A stretch of DNA of 64,000 nucleotides from Chloroflexota bacterium. GTDB taxonomy: Bacteria > Chloroflexota > Anaerolineae > Aggregatilineales > J027. Each line of letters begins with the position of its first letter. Position 1 is the stretch's first letter. Where the stretch lies: contig JABFGB010000005.1 in NCBI GenBank assembly GCA_013112715.1, forward strand, positions 62,001 through 126,000, read 5' to 3'. Both the position numbers and the translations under genes were made by a program. The notes beneath the pieces are model-generated. The model was not told where the DNA came from, did no database searches, and saw only the letters and a program-made list of their open reading frames with translations. Below, in pieces: positions 26,736 through 34,658 of the stretch.

Positions 26736-28277
26736 TTATTGTTCGGGCGCAGGCAGCACCTCCCATACATAACAATTATCGTCCCGATACACCATCCTAA
26801 GGCGCGGGTCGTCATCGGTAACGCGAGCAAACTTACGGTGGCGGGTGTCGCTAATGATATAACGTGCCCCAAATTTAGTTTCAATAATCGCGGCGGGGTT
26901 TTCAATATCCCCCTGTGTGATCGTTACCCACTGATCCCACAGAGTCGGTTCAAATCGCTGCATATAGGTCGGGTCAAGTCCTACGAGATACCGATTATGT
27001 GTGTTGTGATAATACAAATATGGGAAATCGTCCCAATCTGTTTGAAAAACCATTGAACCAGCGGGTGTATTTTCTGCCAGCCATGCCGATCCTCCGGCTA
27101 GATAATCGGGGTGGGTCGCATGGCTAATATCATCCCGTGCATTGACTACAGTAGCACGAATAGTCAGGACAGCAAACAGCACAACCCCTGCTAACACAAT
27201 GTGCCGTAGCGCTCGAATCTGGGGGAGTAGGTTGAAAAAATCAGCGGGTTCGCGTCCCCATGTTGCCGCCCCGCATAACAAGGCAAACGCGGGAAAATAT
27301 TCAATGAAACGACGTGATCGAAACAGCATATAGAGGGTTAGGAGTGCAACCAAAAGCAGGGTGGTACTAATGTGGTCAGGCTGGCGGCGACTGAAACTTG
27401 ACCACAATAGTCCCATTGTCAATAGAATAAGCGCCCCTTTAGAGTTATCGAGCAACTGCTCTGTCGTATAAGGATACCATTCATTGCCCACACGGATGCT
27501 GGTTTCAATATCGGTTTTTGCGCCAAGATGCTCACTGATAAAAGCAAGGTTATCGGGGAAATAGGGATTGATGACCAATCCCAACACCACTCCGCTGAGG
27601 CTTAATGCGGCGGGCTGCCAAACAATTTCGCGCCGTTCCAGCCAAACCGCCAACACGTAAAGAATCACGATGGCAGGCAGCAGTACAAATCCGTTGTATA
27701 ACCATACGAACGCAAACCCGAGTGGCAGAATAGCCCGATAATGCCGCTGGAAAAGACAGTGCAACGTGATGATTAAAACCAGCAGAGCCGCGCCTTGAGT
27801 TCGGGTCATGAGCAGGCGATAGATAAAAGGACTGGATACCCCTAGTAATAACAATGCCCATCCCAGCGGATAACGCACCCCGATGCCGCGTAGCAATACC
27901 CACATCGCTACAAACACCCCCGCGCCGATCAGCGCCGTTGCCAATTTCGCCCCGTCCATCCCACCATAATGAATCCAAGGGGCGAGGTAGAGATGAAACA
28001 GTAAATGGTGATCCACAAAATCATCTTGATTGAGGATGGTATGAGGTAGGACTGTGAATTCCACTCGCAAACGCTGCTGTTCAATGATTTGGTCAGCAAT
28101 CCGAGCATGATAATAATCATCATTGCTCACAAAACCGGGGGTAGCGCTTATCAGCCACCATAAAATCGTTAAGGCACCGGCAAACAATAGCACACCTTGA
28201 CCGAGGCTTACCCATGAAACCAGTCGTAGGCCAATCTTCGGTTGAGTTGCAGTAAGAGTTGGGGCGTTTAGGTTCAT
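26736..28277 (-). CDS. GT-C-like polytopic membrane protein (putative glycosyltransferase)
   Basis: About 513 residues with ten or more hydrophobic helices. After the first helix there is an acidic motif SNDDYYHARIADQI in the first external loop, the position of the catalytic Asp pair in GT-C enzymes (PMT, ArnT, STT3). The C-terminal soluble part has WLAENTPAGSMVFQTDWDDFPYLYYHN, reminiscent of STT3/AglB-type external domains. It may transfer sugar from a lipid carrier to surface proteins. ATG at 28277 is favoured, but an in-frame TTG 10 codons upstream is possible. Located between genes for two surface proteins with Ser/Thr or Asn-rich regions, which are plausible acceptors (inference). Confidence 0.65.
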   Translation of the reverse strand: MNLNAPTLTATQPKIGLRLVSWVSLGQGVLLFAGALTILWWLISATPGFVSNDDYYHARIADQIIEQQRLRVEFTVLPHTILNQDDFVDHHLLFHLYLAPWIHYGGMDGAKLATALIGAGVFVAMWVLLRGIGVRYPLGWALLLLGVSSPFIYRLLMTRTQGAALLVLIITLHCLFQRHYRAILPLGFAFVWLYNGFVLLPAIVILYVLAVWLERREIVWQPAALSLSGVVLGLVINPYFPDNLAFISEHLGAKTDIETSIRVGNEWYPYTTEQLLDNSKGALILLTMGLLWSSFSRRQPDHISTTLLLVALLTLYMLFRSRRFIEYFPAFALLCGAATWGREPADFFNLLPQIRALRHIVLAGVVLFAVLTIRATVVNARDDISHATHPDYLAGGSAWLAENTPAGSMVFQTDWDDFPYLYYHNTHNRYLVGLDPTYMQRFEPTLWDQWVTITQGDIENPAAIIETKFGARYIISDTRHRKFARVTDDDPRLRMVYRDDNCYVWEVLPAPEQ

Positions 28278-28312
28278 AGGCTGTACTTTCTGATTGTAAC
28301 TGGTCAAAAACG

Positions 28313-28348
28313 AAAATTTCCCCTCCCTGCGTCGAGCAAAGAAGGGGA
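28313..28348 (-). terminator. Terminator after the DUF5666 gene
   Basis: TCCCCTTC pairs with GGAGGGGA (28341-28348 with 28319-28326, one G-T pair), followed on the minus strand by AATTTTCG and T5. A TACAAT -10 candidate for the GT-C gene follows at 28293-28298. Confidence 0.65.
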
Positions 28349-28374
28349 TTCTATTTGCGGGGGCTGCCTACGAT

Positions 28375-29472
28375 TTAGTCATCCCCGCCGTTGTCATCAT
28401 CACTACCACCATGATCGTCATTATTGTTGCTATCACCGGAGTTATCGTCGTTCTGATTTTGGTCATCATCCCCACCGTTGTTATTCTCGTTGGAATTCGC
28501 GGTGTTCTGATTGCTCCCGTCATCGTCATCATTCGAGTTATTGGCGTTGCTATTGCTTTCATTTTCGTTCCCGTCCTCATTTTCATTCGAGTTCGAGTTA
28601 TTGGCATTGCTGTCGTCATCATCATTGGAGTTGTTGGTGTTGCTGTTGGTGTTGGAATTGCCATTGTCGTCGCTGTTGTCATCTTCCGACTCGTCGTCAT
28701 CGCTGGGGCGACTGTCATGCAGTTCAACTTCACGCGCCACCAACACCCCGTCTACGAGACTGAGATGAACTTTGACTAATGCACCCTCGACCAACATCCC
28801 CTTGATTTCAGCGGAGACAATATCAATCGTCAAACCAGCCACCACAATCGTATCGCCATCAATGGACGTGAGTGTACCAACAATCTCAAATTCACCGGGA
28901 TGGCTTTCATTACTGGTGTCATCGTTGCTATCATCAGAACCGTCATCTTGGCTATCGTCTGTGCCATCCTGTACTTCACGCGCTACCCACGATTCGACTC
29001 CGCTCGCGTCAGTTACCAATGACATATGCACTTTTACAACCGAGCCGACCTCCAAAACGAGGGCATCTTCCAATTCAGCAGCCGAGATGTCAATCACAAG
29101 GCCCCCAATGGTAAGGGAATCCGTATCAAAGGCCTCCACAGGGCCAATAATTTCGACCTCACCGGGAAGTAATTCGCCTTCTTCGACGGGATTCACCTCG
29201 AGGGCAACAATTGAGCCGTCAGCTTCTAGCGTCCCTTCAATCTTAATCACTTCACCCACTGCAAGCGTCGTGTTTAACTCGGCGGCACTGATGTCAACAA
29301 CCTGCCCGTTGATGGTCAGCGTGGTGGTCGAGAGAGCTTCAATTTCACCGACCAATTCGATTTGTATAACATCATCCCCTGATTGAGCATAGATTTTGGG
29401 TAGGCCGATGAGCGTTGCAAGCAAGAGTGTTAAGGCCACTACCAATGCAGATCGGATAGATTTGGATACCAT
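28375..29472 (-). CDS. Secreted DUF5666-repeat protein with long Asp/Asn/Ser tail
   Basis: 365 residues. Signal peptide 1-29 (cut near IYAQ). Three copies of a DUF5666-like unit of about 65 residues follow, each with the pattern G.I.A.....L.I.GLVIDISAAE....L..G..VKVH.SLV.DG...AREV (near residues 37-98, 104-165 and 195-250). From about residue 255 to the end is a tail of Asp, Asn, Ser, Glu and Gly with an internal repeat of the type NANNSNxDDDD. ATG 29472 has GGAGG 6 nt upstream. Function unknown; the acidic tail may bind divalent cations. The antisense strand of this tail gives long but spurious Val/Ile reading frames. Confidence 0.8.
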   Translation of the reverse strand: MVSKSIRSALVVALTLLLATLIGLPKIYAQSGDDVIQIELVGEIEALSTTTLTINGQVVDISAAELNTTLAVGEVIKIEGTLEADGSIVALEVNPVEEGELLPGEVEIIGPVEAFDTDSLTIGGLVIDISAAELEDALVLEVGSVVKVHMSLVTDASGVESWVAREVQDGTDDSQDDGSDDSNDDTSNESHPGEFEIVGTLTSIDGDTIVVAGLTIDIVSAEIKGMLVEGALVKVHLSLVDGVLVAREVELHDSRPSDDDESEDDNSDDNGNSNTNSNTNNSNDDDDSNANNSNSNENEDGNENESNSNANNSNDDDDGSNQNTANSNENNNGGDDDQNQNDDNSGDSNNNDDHGGSDDDNGGDD

Positions 29473-29635
29473 GTTGTTCCTCCACAAGTGGACTAGGGAT
29501 TTTCGTTCATGCAGCTATACCGACCGAAAAATTGTAAAAAGGTTACGGGTGAAAATCAGAAATTTCAAAATTGAGGAGTTTTACCCCTATACGAGCTTGG
29601 GTTTTGCACTGCAATTCCCATCTTTCAAGAAATAT

Positions 29636-29664
29636 TTGACAAAAATTTTGAAGTGCGTTACGCT
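29636..29664 (+). promoter_or_regulatory. Promoter of the beta-glucan locus LacI gene
   Basis: TTGACA (29636-29641), 17 bases, TACGCT (29659-29664). The predicted start, about 29671, falls on the first operator. Confidence 0.65.
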
Positions 29665-29669
29665 TTTAT

Positions 29670-29685
29670 TTGAGAGCGCTCTCAA
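29670..29685 (+). promoter_or_regulatory. LacI operator 1 (autoregulation)
   Basis: Perfect 16-bp palindrome TTGAGAGCGCTCTCAA, 23 bases before the LacI start codon and at the predicted +1. Confidence 0.85.
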
Positions 29686-29708
29686 TTAGAAATGAGCGGT
29701 CATGAATT

Positions 29709-30773
29709 ATGAAAAAATTGACTTTAGAAGAAGTTGGAAAATTAGCCGGGGTTTCGAGGGCCACCGTTTCACGAGTTGTGAATGGGTATCCGCATATACG
29801 CCCCGAAATTCGTGAACGGGTTCAGCGGGTGATTGATGAAACAGGCTATCGCCCAAACCTCCTAGCACGCTCACTGGCCTCGGATCGTTCTAACATCATC
29901 GGTCTTGTTATCCCAAGCGGCGCACAGGCCGTTTTCACCGACCCCTATTTCCCCTGTCTAACACAAGGTATCGCACGTGGCGTCAATACAAACAACCTGA
30001 CGCTGGCTCTGTTTATGGTGCATTCCGAGCAGGAAGAAGAGCGTACCATCCTAAGTATTTTAGGTACGGGTTTGGTGGATGGTCTGATTGTAACCAGCGA
30101 TAACAAGGGTGATGTTTTTATCCCCGAATTGCTAAAACATGATATGCCATTTGTCCAGATTGGCAGGTCCCTTTATAGCAACCAAGTCTATCGTGTAGAT
30201 ACAGACAATGTTACGGGTAGCTACCTTGCCACCAAACATCTCCTTTCATTGGGGTATCAACGAATTGCCACCATCGCCACCAACCGTAACTGCTCCGGTG
30301 ATGATCGTTTTACAGGTTATGCCAATGCTTTTGCCGAATATGGAAGAACTATTGATCGCCGACTGGTGGCCTATGGAGATTATGGTCTTGAAAGCGGCTA
30401 TCACGCGATGAGGCAGTTGATTCCGCAGCGTCCAGATGCTGTCTTTGTTACGTCCGACACGATGGCTTTAGGAGCGCTCCGGGCCTTGCAAGAAGCTCAA
30501 CTGCGTGTACCAGATGACATAGCCATCGTCGGCTACGATGATTTGCCCCCGGCGGTGCAAGCCAACCCGCAACTTACGACCATCCGCCAACCAATCGAGC
30601 AAACTGGATTTTTGGCGGTAGCAACCTTAGTCAAAATTCTATCCGGCGAACCGCCCGAATCGCATGAAATTGTTTTGCCTGTCGAATTAGTGGTTCGTGC
30701 TAGTTGTGGTGCAGTGCGAATGAATGCTGTAGAGACTGCGGGACAAACAGTGAGCTATCCAGTCAATCCCTAG
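29709..30773 (+). CDS. LacI-family regulator of the beta-glucan locus
   Basis: 354 residues. HTH LTLEEVGKLAGVSRATVSRVVNG, hinge RPNLLARSLAS, then a sugar-binding core with IGLVIPSG, VFVTSDTMALGAL, IAIVGYDDLPPA and a C-terminal TTIRQPIEQTG. Three operators of one sequence flank it, one before its own start and one before the downstream importer, so it very probably represses itself and the import/hydrolase operon until a beta-glucan oligosaccharide binds. The operator core AGCGCT resembles known cellobiose/beta-glucoside LacI sites (CebR/CelR type). Weak ribosome binding site. Confidence 0.94.
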   Translation: MKKLTLEEVGKLAGVSRATVSRVVNGYPHIRPEIRERVQRVIDETGYRPNLLARSLASDRSNIIGLVIPSGAQAVFTDPYFPCLTQGIARGVNTNNLTLALFMVHSEQEEERTILSILGTGLVDGLIVTSDNKGDVFIPELLKHDMPFVQIGRSLYSNQVYRVDTDNVTGSYLATKHLLSLGYQRIATIATNRNCSGDDRFTGYANAFAEYGRTIDRRLVAYGDYGLESGYHAMRQLIPQRPDAVFVTSDTMALGALRALQEAQLRVPDDIAIVGYDDLPPAVQANPQLTTIRQPIEQTGFLAVATLVKILSGEPPESHEIVLPVELVVRASCGAVRMNAVETAGQTVSYPVNP

Positions 30774-30790
30774 AGAGATTTTTTCTCTCT
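30772..30790 (+). terminator. Weak hairpin overlapping the LacI stop codon
   Basis: AGAGAGA/TCTCTCT (30772-30778 with 30784-30790) with a T5 loop. It lacks a clear T tract after the stem, so termination would be partial. Confidence 0.35.
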
Positions 30791-30792
30791 TA

Positions 30793-30808
30793 TTGAGAGC
30801 GCTTTCAA
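30793..30808 (+). promoter_or_regulatory. LacI operator 2 (one mismatch)
   Basis: TTGAGAGCGCTTTCAA, one base off the perfect palindrome, directly after the LacI gene and 98 bases before operator 3. It could support looping. Confidence 0.75.
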
Positions 30809-30905
30809 AAACGCGCTTAGGTTCATGAGTTCAAAGCAAATCGAATAGGCGCAGGAGGTGTGAATGGTCTAAGGAGTAATAAAGTGGGATTTTTTTAGGG
30901 TGCTT

Positions 30906-30921
30906 TTGAGAGCGCTCTCAA
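30906..30921 (+). promoter_or_regulatory. LacI operator 3 (importer operon)
   Basis: Perfect TTGAGAGCGCTCTCAA, 38 bases before the binding-protein start codon. I could not place a convincing -35/-10 pair; TAGGGT at 30896-30901 is the best -10 candidate. A smaller dyad TGATA...TATCA follows at 30924-30936. Confidence 0.85.
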
Positions 30922-30959
30922 GTTGATAGTGTATCAGAGTCTTTAGGAGAAAAAATACC

Positions 30960-32372
30960 ATGCGTAAGTTTCGCTTCTTAGCGATAGTCCTTTTAGTCGC
31001 TCTAGTTGCTGTAGTTTTACCATCATCCGACAAGCCGGTGGTCAAAGCCCAAGATAAGGTTCAAATCCGTTGGTATGTCGGTTTAGGTGCTGGAACAGAT
31101 GCCCCGCTCATTGAAGCACAAAATAAGCTCGTTGAAGAATACAATGCCTCTCAAGACAAAATTGAACTCGTAATTGAAATCGTCCCAAATGCCCAAGCCT
31201 ATGACGTACTCAGCACACAAATCGCGGCGGGTAACGCACCAGATATTGTTGGCCCAATGGGTATTCGTGGCCGCGCTTCTTTCCCCGGCGTTTGGATGGA
31301 CCTTACATCACTCATCGAGAAGAACAACTACGACCTCAGTGACTTTGACCCGGCACTGGTTGATTTCTATAAAGTCGAGGGTGAAGGCCAACTAGGGATT
31401 CCATTTGCTGTGTTCCCCTCGTTTTTGATTTATAACACAGCGCTGTTTGATGAAGCGGGCATTCCCTATCCACCCAAAGCCTATGGCGAACCCTATGTGG
31501 ATGCGGATGGTGTGGAACATGAGTGGAACATTGACACTCTGCGCGACATCGCCATGTATCTGACCGTAGACGCAAATGGCAATGACGCCACGATGGAAGA
31601 ATTCGATCCTGAAAATATCGTTCAGTTTGGTTATGGCAATCAATTCACCGATGTGCGTGGTCGTGATACCTTGTTTGGTTCGGGTAACTTTGTAGACGCC
31701 GATGGCAACGCGGTCATTCCAGAGAATTGGCGTGAAGCGGAACGTTGGTATCACAAAGCCATGTGGGAAGATTACTTCTACCCCAATGGTGTCTATGGCA
31801 ACAGCGAATTGCTTGGTGGCTCCGGTGGTAACTGGTTTGGCACTGGCAATATTGCGATGATTACTATTCACACGTGGTTCTTGGGCTGGGGGACGGATGG
31901 TTTGGAAGGCAATTGGGATTTCGCACCTGTGCCATCCTATGAAGGCGTGACCACCGCCAAACTCCATGCGGACACCTTTGGCATGATGAACACCACCGCC
32001 CATCCCGACGAAGCGTTTGAAGTGCTTTCGTACCTCTTAGGTGACCGCGCCGAAGACCTGACCGCCCTTTACAATGGAATGCCGGCCCGTCTGAGCCTGC
32101 AAGGTACATACATTGAGCACTATATCGCCCAACTGACCGAAACCTATCCAGACACCGACTTTGCAAGCAAGAATTGGCCCGTCGTGCCTGCAGGGCTGGC
32201 CTATCCTGACAACCCCAACCACGAAGAAGGAATGCCCAGTTTCCTAGAAGCCAGTGACCGTTATACCTCCTATACACAAGAGGCGGATAACAACGCAGAC
32301 TTCGATGTGGACGCTGGTTTGGATGCTTTACAAGCCGATCTACAGGCGATTTTTGACGCCCGCGCCGAATAG
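30960..32372 (+). CDS. Oligosaccharide ABC substrate-binding protein (beta-glucan locus)
   Basis: 470 residues of solute-binding family 1. Signal peptide 1-30 (cut near VKAQ). Core motifs: LIEAQNKLVEEYNASQDKIELV, IAAGNAPDIVGPMG, IPFAVFPSFLIYNTALFDEAGIPYPP and NTTAHPDEAFEVLSYLLGD. Many Trp and Tyr residues (EAERWYHKAMWEDYFYPNG) suit stacking on an oligosaccharide. First gene of the import/hydrolase operon, 38 bases after operator 3. Ligand inferred as a beta-1,3-gluco-oligosaccharide from the GH16 and GH3 genes downstream. Confidence 0.94.
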   Translation: MRKFRFLAIVLLVALVAVVLPSSDKPVVKAQDKVQIRWYVGLGAGTDAPLIEAQNKLVEEYNASQDKIELVIEIVPNAQAYDVLSTQIAAGNAPDIVGPMGIRGRASFPGVWMDLTSLIEKNNYDLSDFDPALVDFYKVEGEGQLGIPFAVFPSFLIYNTALFDEAGIPYPPKAYGEPYVDADGVEHEWNIDTLRDIAMYLTVDANGNDATMEEFDPENIVQFGYGNQFTDVRGRDTLFGSGNFVDADGNAVIPENWREAERWYHKAMWEDYFYPNGVYGNSELLGGSGGNWFGTGNIAMITIHTWFLGWGTDGLEGNWDFAPVPSYEGVTTAKLHADTFGMMNTTAHPDEAFEVLSYLLGDRAEDLTALYNGMPARLSLQGTYIEHYIAQLTETYPDTDFASKNWPVVPAGLAYPDNPNHEEGMPSFLEASDRYTSYTQEADNNADFDVDAGLDALQADLQAIFDARAE

Positions 32373-32387
32373 TTATCTCATCCCAAA

Positions 32388-32420
32388 CCCCTCTCCAGAC
32401 TGGGCAGGTTTGGACAGGGG
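32388..32420 (+). terminator. Hairpin 1 between binding-protein and permease genes
   Basis: CCCCTCTCCA pairs with TGGACAGGGG with one internal mismatch, 15 bases after the stop codon. The surrounding CCCCTCTCC/GGGGG sequence looks like a dispersed intergenic repeat, but I see only one clear copy here. Confidence 0.5.
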
Positions 32421-32477
32421 TTCTCTCCTAACTCCATGTGGGCTAGGGGGGGAGATAAACCTCTCTTCAAAAGGTAA

Positions 32478-32510
32478 GGCAGATTCTGACGAATTTGGTC
32501 AGAGTCTGCC
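32478..32510 (+). terminator. Hairpin 2 between binding-protein and permease genes
   Basis: A 13-bp stem GGCAGATTCTGAC/GTCAGAGTCTGCC (32478-32490 with 32498-32510, one G-T pair, 7-nt loop) with no T tract. Probably an mRNA-stabilising or processing stem. Confidence 0.6.
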
Positions 32511-32552
32511 ACAACCTTCATGCCAATTGCCAAATAGAAAGGATTTAGGACG

Positions 32553-33548
32553 ATGGGCGTCTCTCTAAAATGGACACGTGTGGTACGGACACAACCCCGA
32601 TCACGGTTTCAGATGGGATTAAGAAGCATGTCGCCAGCGCAGCGCCGTGAAGCACGCTGGGGGTTAATCTTCATTAGCCCATGGTTAATCGGGTTTACGC
32701 TTTTTTACTTAATGCCAATGATCGCCTCGCTTATTTTTTCGACATATGATTTTAAACTTTCGGCACCCGAAGATGCTCGTTTTGTTGGATTGGATAATTG
32801 GAATCGTATGTTGTTCCATGATTCCAATGTGTGGGAAGGTTTGCGCATCACATTTACTTTCGGGACGGTCTCTTTATTAATTGGCATGACTTCGGCGTTT
32901 CTGTTGGCAGTCTTGCTCAATTCCAAACATTTGCTGGCCCGTAATGTGTTTCGCACCCTGTTTTATGCGCCAACGATGGTGCCCTTGATCGCAGCGATTG
33001 TCATTTGGTCGCGGGTTCTGAATCCTCAAACGGGTTGGTTAAATAAAATCATCGAGTCGTTTGGCATCAATGCCGTAGGGGTTGATGGCCTGCGCTGGTT
33101 GGATGACCCTAATTTAGTCTATTTCGCCTATACCTTTATCGGTTTATGGGGTATTGGGAACGCGGTACTGATTAATCTTGCGGGGTTACAAGGTGTCCCA
33201 ACTGAGCTTTATGAAGCCGCTGAGATTGATGGAGCGGGATGGGGTCGCCGACTATGGAAAATCACCATTCCAATGGTCAGCCCGATTATTTTCTACAACC
33301 TCATCCTGAACGTACTTGGCCTCTTGCAATATTTCATCGTGCCTTGGGTCTTAAATCAGGGTAACGGCTATCCTGAAGGCTCCACCCGTTTTTACATGGT
33401 CTATTTCTATAAACAAGCCTTCACCTTCCAAAACATGGGCTATGGTGCGGCGTTAGCATGGATGCTGTTTATTGTTGCCCTGATTATCACAATATTCCTG
33501 TTTACAACAGGGCGTTCGTGGGTCTATTACTCAAGTGAGGAGCGCTAA
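32553..33548 (+). CDS. Carbohydrate ABC permease, MalF type (beta-glucan locus)
   Basis: 331 residues with six predicted helices. N-terminal REARWGLIFISPWLIGFTLFYLMPMIASLIFSTYDF is typical of MalF-type permeases; the EAA loop is EAAEIDGAGWGRRLWKITIPMVSP. AGGA precedes the start. No ATPase gene is in the operon. The basic N-terminal 30 residues (KWTRVVRTQPRSRF) are an extension; the ATG codon further in (MSPAQRRE) is a possible alternative start. Confidence 0.93.
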   Translation: MGVSLKWTRVVRTQPRSRFQMGLRSMSPAQRREARWGLIFISPWLIGFTLFYLMPMIASLIFSTYDFKLSAPEDARFVGLDNWNRMLFHDSNVWEGLRITFTFGTVSLLIGMTSAFLLAVLLNSKHLLARNVFRTLFYAPTMVPLIAAIVIWSRVLNPQTGWLNKIIESFGINAVGVDGLRWLDDPNLVYFAYTFIGLWGIGNAVLINLAGLQGVPTELYEAAEIDGAGWGRRLWKITIPMVSPIIFYNLILNVLGLLQYFIVPWVLNQGNGYPEGSTRFYMVYFYKQAFTFQNMGYGAALAWMLFIVALIITIFLFTTGRSWVYYSSEER

Positions 33549-33551
33549 ATC

Positions 33552-34631
33552 ATGGCAAAACGTCCTGACATAGAAAAACCCCTATCGTCCTATCAAGCCG
33601 CTCGTAAACGCCGCAATCTTTTAATCCAAATGGGTATTACCCTGTTCGCTTTGGTTGTGTTGTCCATCTATACCATGCCTCTGGGCTATGGCGTCATGAC
33701 CTCGCTCAAGACCAAAGAACAGGCCTCTGACCCCCAAGGCCCTGTTATCCCTTCCGAAGCCTTACAGTATGAATATGAAGGCGAAAAATATGATGTCGTT
33801 TATGTCCCAACCGATGATGGCCTGCAAAAATGGGCCTTAATCAAGCCGACGCGAAGGGTCAGCCAATTTATTGACATCAACAATCCTGAGGCGGGCATTA
33901 TTGAATGGGAAGGCAATTGGCGGGCACTTGAACCCGTTTTTGAGACCTCGTTCCAATGGGGCAACTATAAAGAAGCGTGGGAGACCATTGAATTTCTCAA
34001 ACTGCTGAAAAACACCTTCATCTATGCTTTTGTAACCATGATAGGCACATTAGTGGCCTCGGCGCTAGTGGCCTATGGTTTCGCGCGATTCAGATTCCCC
34101 TTCCGCAATACATTGTTTATGGTGATGATTTCTACTATCATCCTGCCCCCGGCGGTGACGCTTGTGCCGACCTATGCTTTTTTCATCAAAGTCTTAGGTT
34201 GGGGCGGAACGTGGCTACCGTTGATTGTGCCGCAGATGTTTGGCAATGCGTATAATGTGTTTTTGCTGCGCCAATATTTTATGACTATCCCGCGCGAATT
34301 GGACGACGCCGCGAAGATTGACGGCGCTGGCCCCATGCGGACATTTCTCTCCGTCATTTTGCCACAGGCTGTACCTGCCCTTACCGCTGTCGCCCTATTC
34401 CATTTCTTCTTTGCATGGAATGACTTCTTTGGCCCTCTCATCTATTTGGCGGGCAGCCGCGACCTGCGTCCCATCACTGTGGGCCTAACCGAATTTAACG
34501 GCTTGTATCGGACGGAACCCCAGCTTATCTTGGCCGCCGCGACGATTTCAATGATCCTGCCGTTGACCATCTTCTTCATCGCCCAACGGGTGTTTATTCA
34601 AGGGATTGTTATCACGGGTGTTGATAAATAA
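33552..34631 (+). CDS. Carbohydrate ABC permease, MalG type with external insertion (beta-glucan locus)
   Basis: 359 residues, longer than the usual 275-300. Helix 1 (about 25-48) is followed by an external segment of about 70 residues (KTKEQASDPQGPVIP ... VVYVPTDDGLQKWAL ... DINNPEAGIIEWEGNW) before helix 2; then the standard MalG core with EAA-type loop DDAAKIDGAGPMRTFLSVILPQAVP. GAGGAG precedes the start; three bases separate it from the MalF-type gene. The insert has a beta-strand-like pattern and may contact the binding protein. Confidence 0.93.
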   Translation: MAKRPDIEKPLSSYQAARKRRNLLIQMGITLFALVVLSIYTMPLGYGVMTSLKTKEQASDPQGPVIPSEALQYEYEGEKYDVVYVPTDDGLQKWALIKPTRRVSQFIDINNPEAGIIEWEGNWRALEPVFETSFQWGNYKEAWETIEFLKLLKNTFIYAFVTMIGTLVASALVAYGFARFRFPFRNTLFMVMISTIILPPAVTLVPTYAFFIKVLGWGGTWLPLIVPQMFGNAYNVFLLRQYFMTIPRELDDAAKIDGAGPMRTFLSVILPQAVPALTAVALFHFFFAWNDFFGPLIYLAGSRDLRPITVGLTEFNGLYRTEPQLILAAATISMILPLTIFFIAQRVFIQGIVITGVDK

Positions 34632-34658
34632 TTCTTCCCAATCTTCTAAGGAGTTCGT

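Noticed and set aside
28411-28779. Long plus-strand reading frames rich in Val, Ile and Leu
   Set aside because: They are antisense to the Asp/Asn tail codons of the DUF5666 gene; no ribosome binding site, extreme composition.
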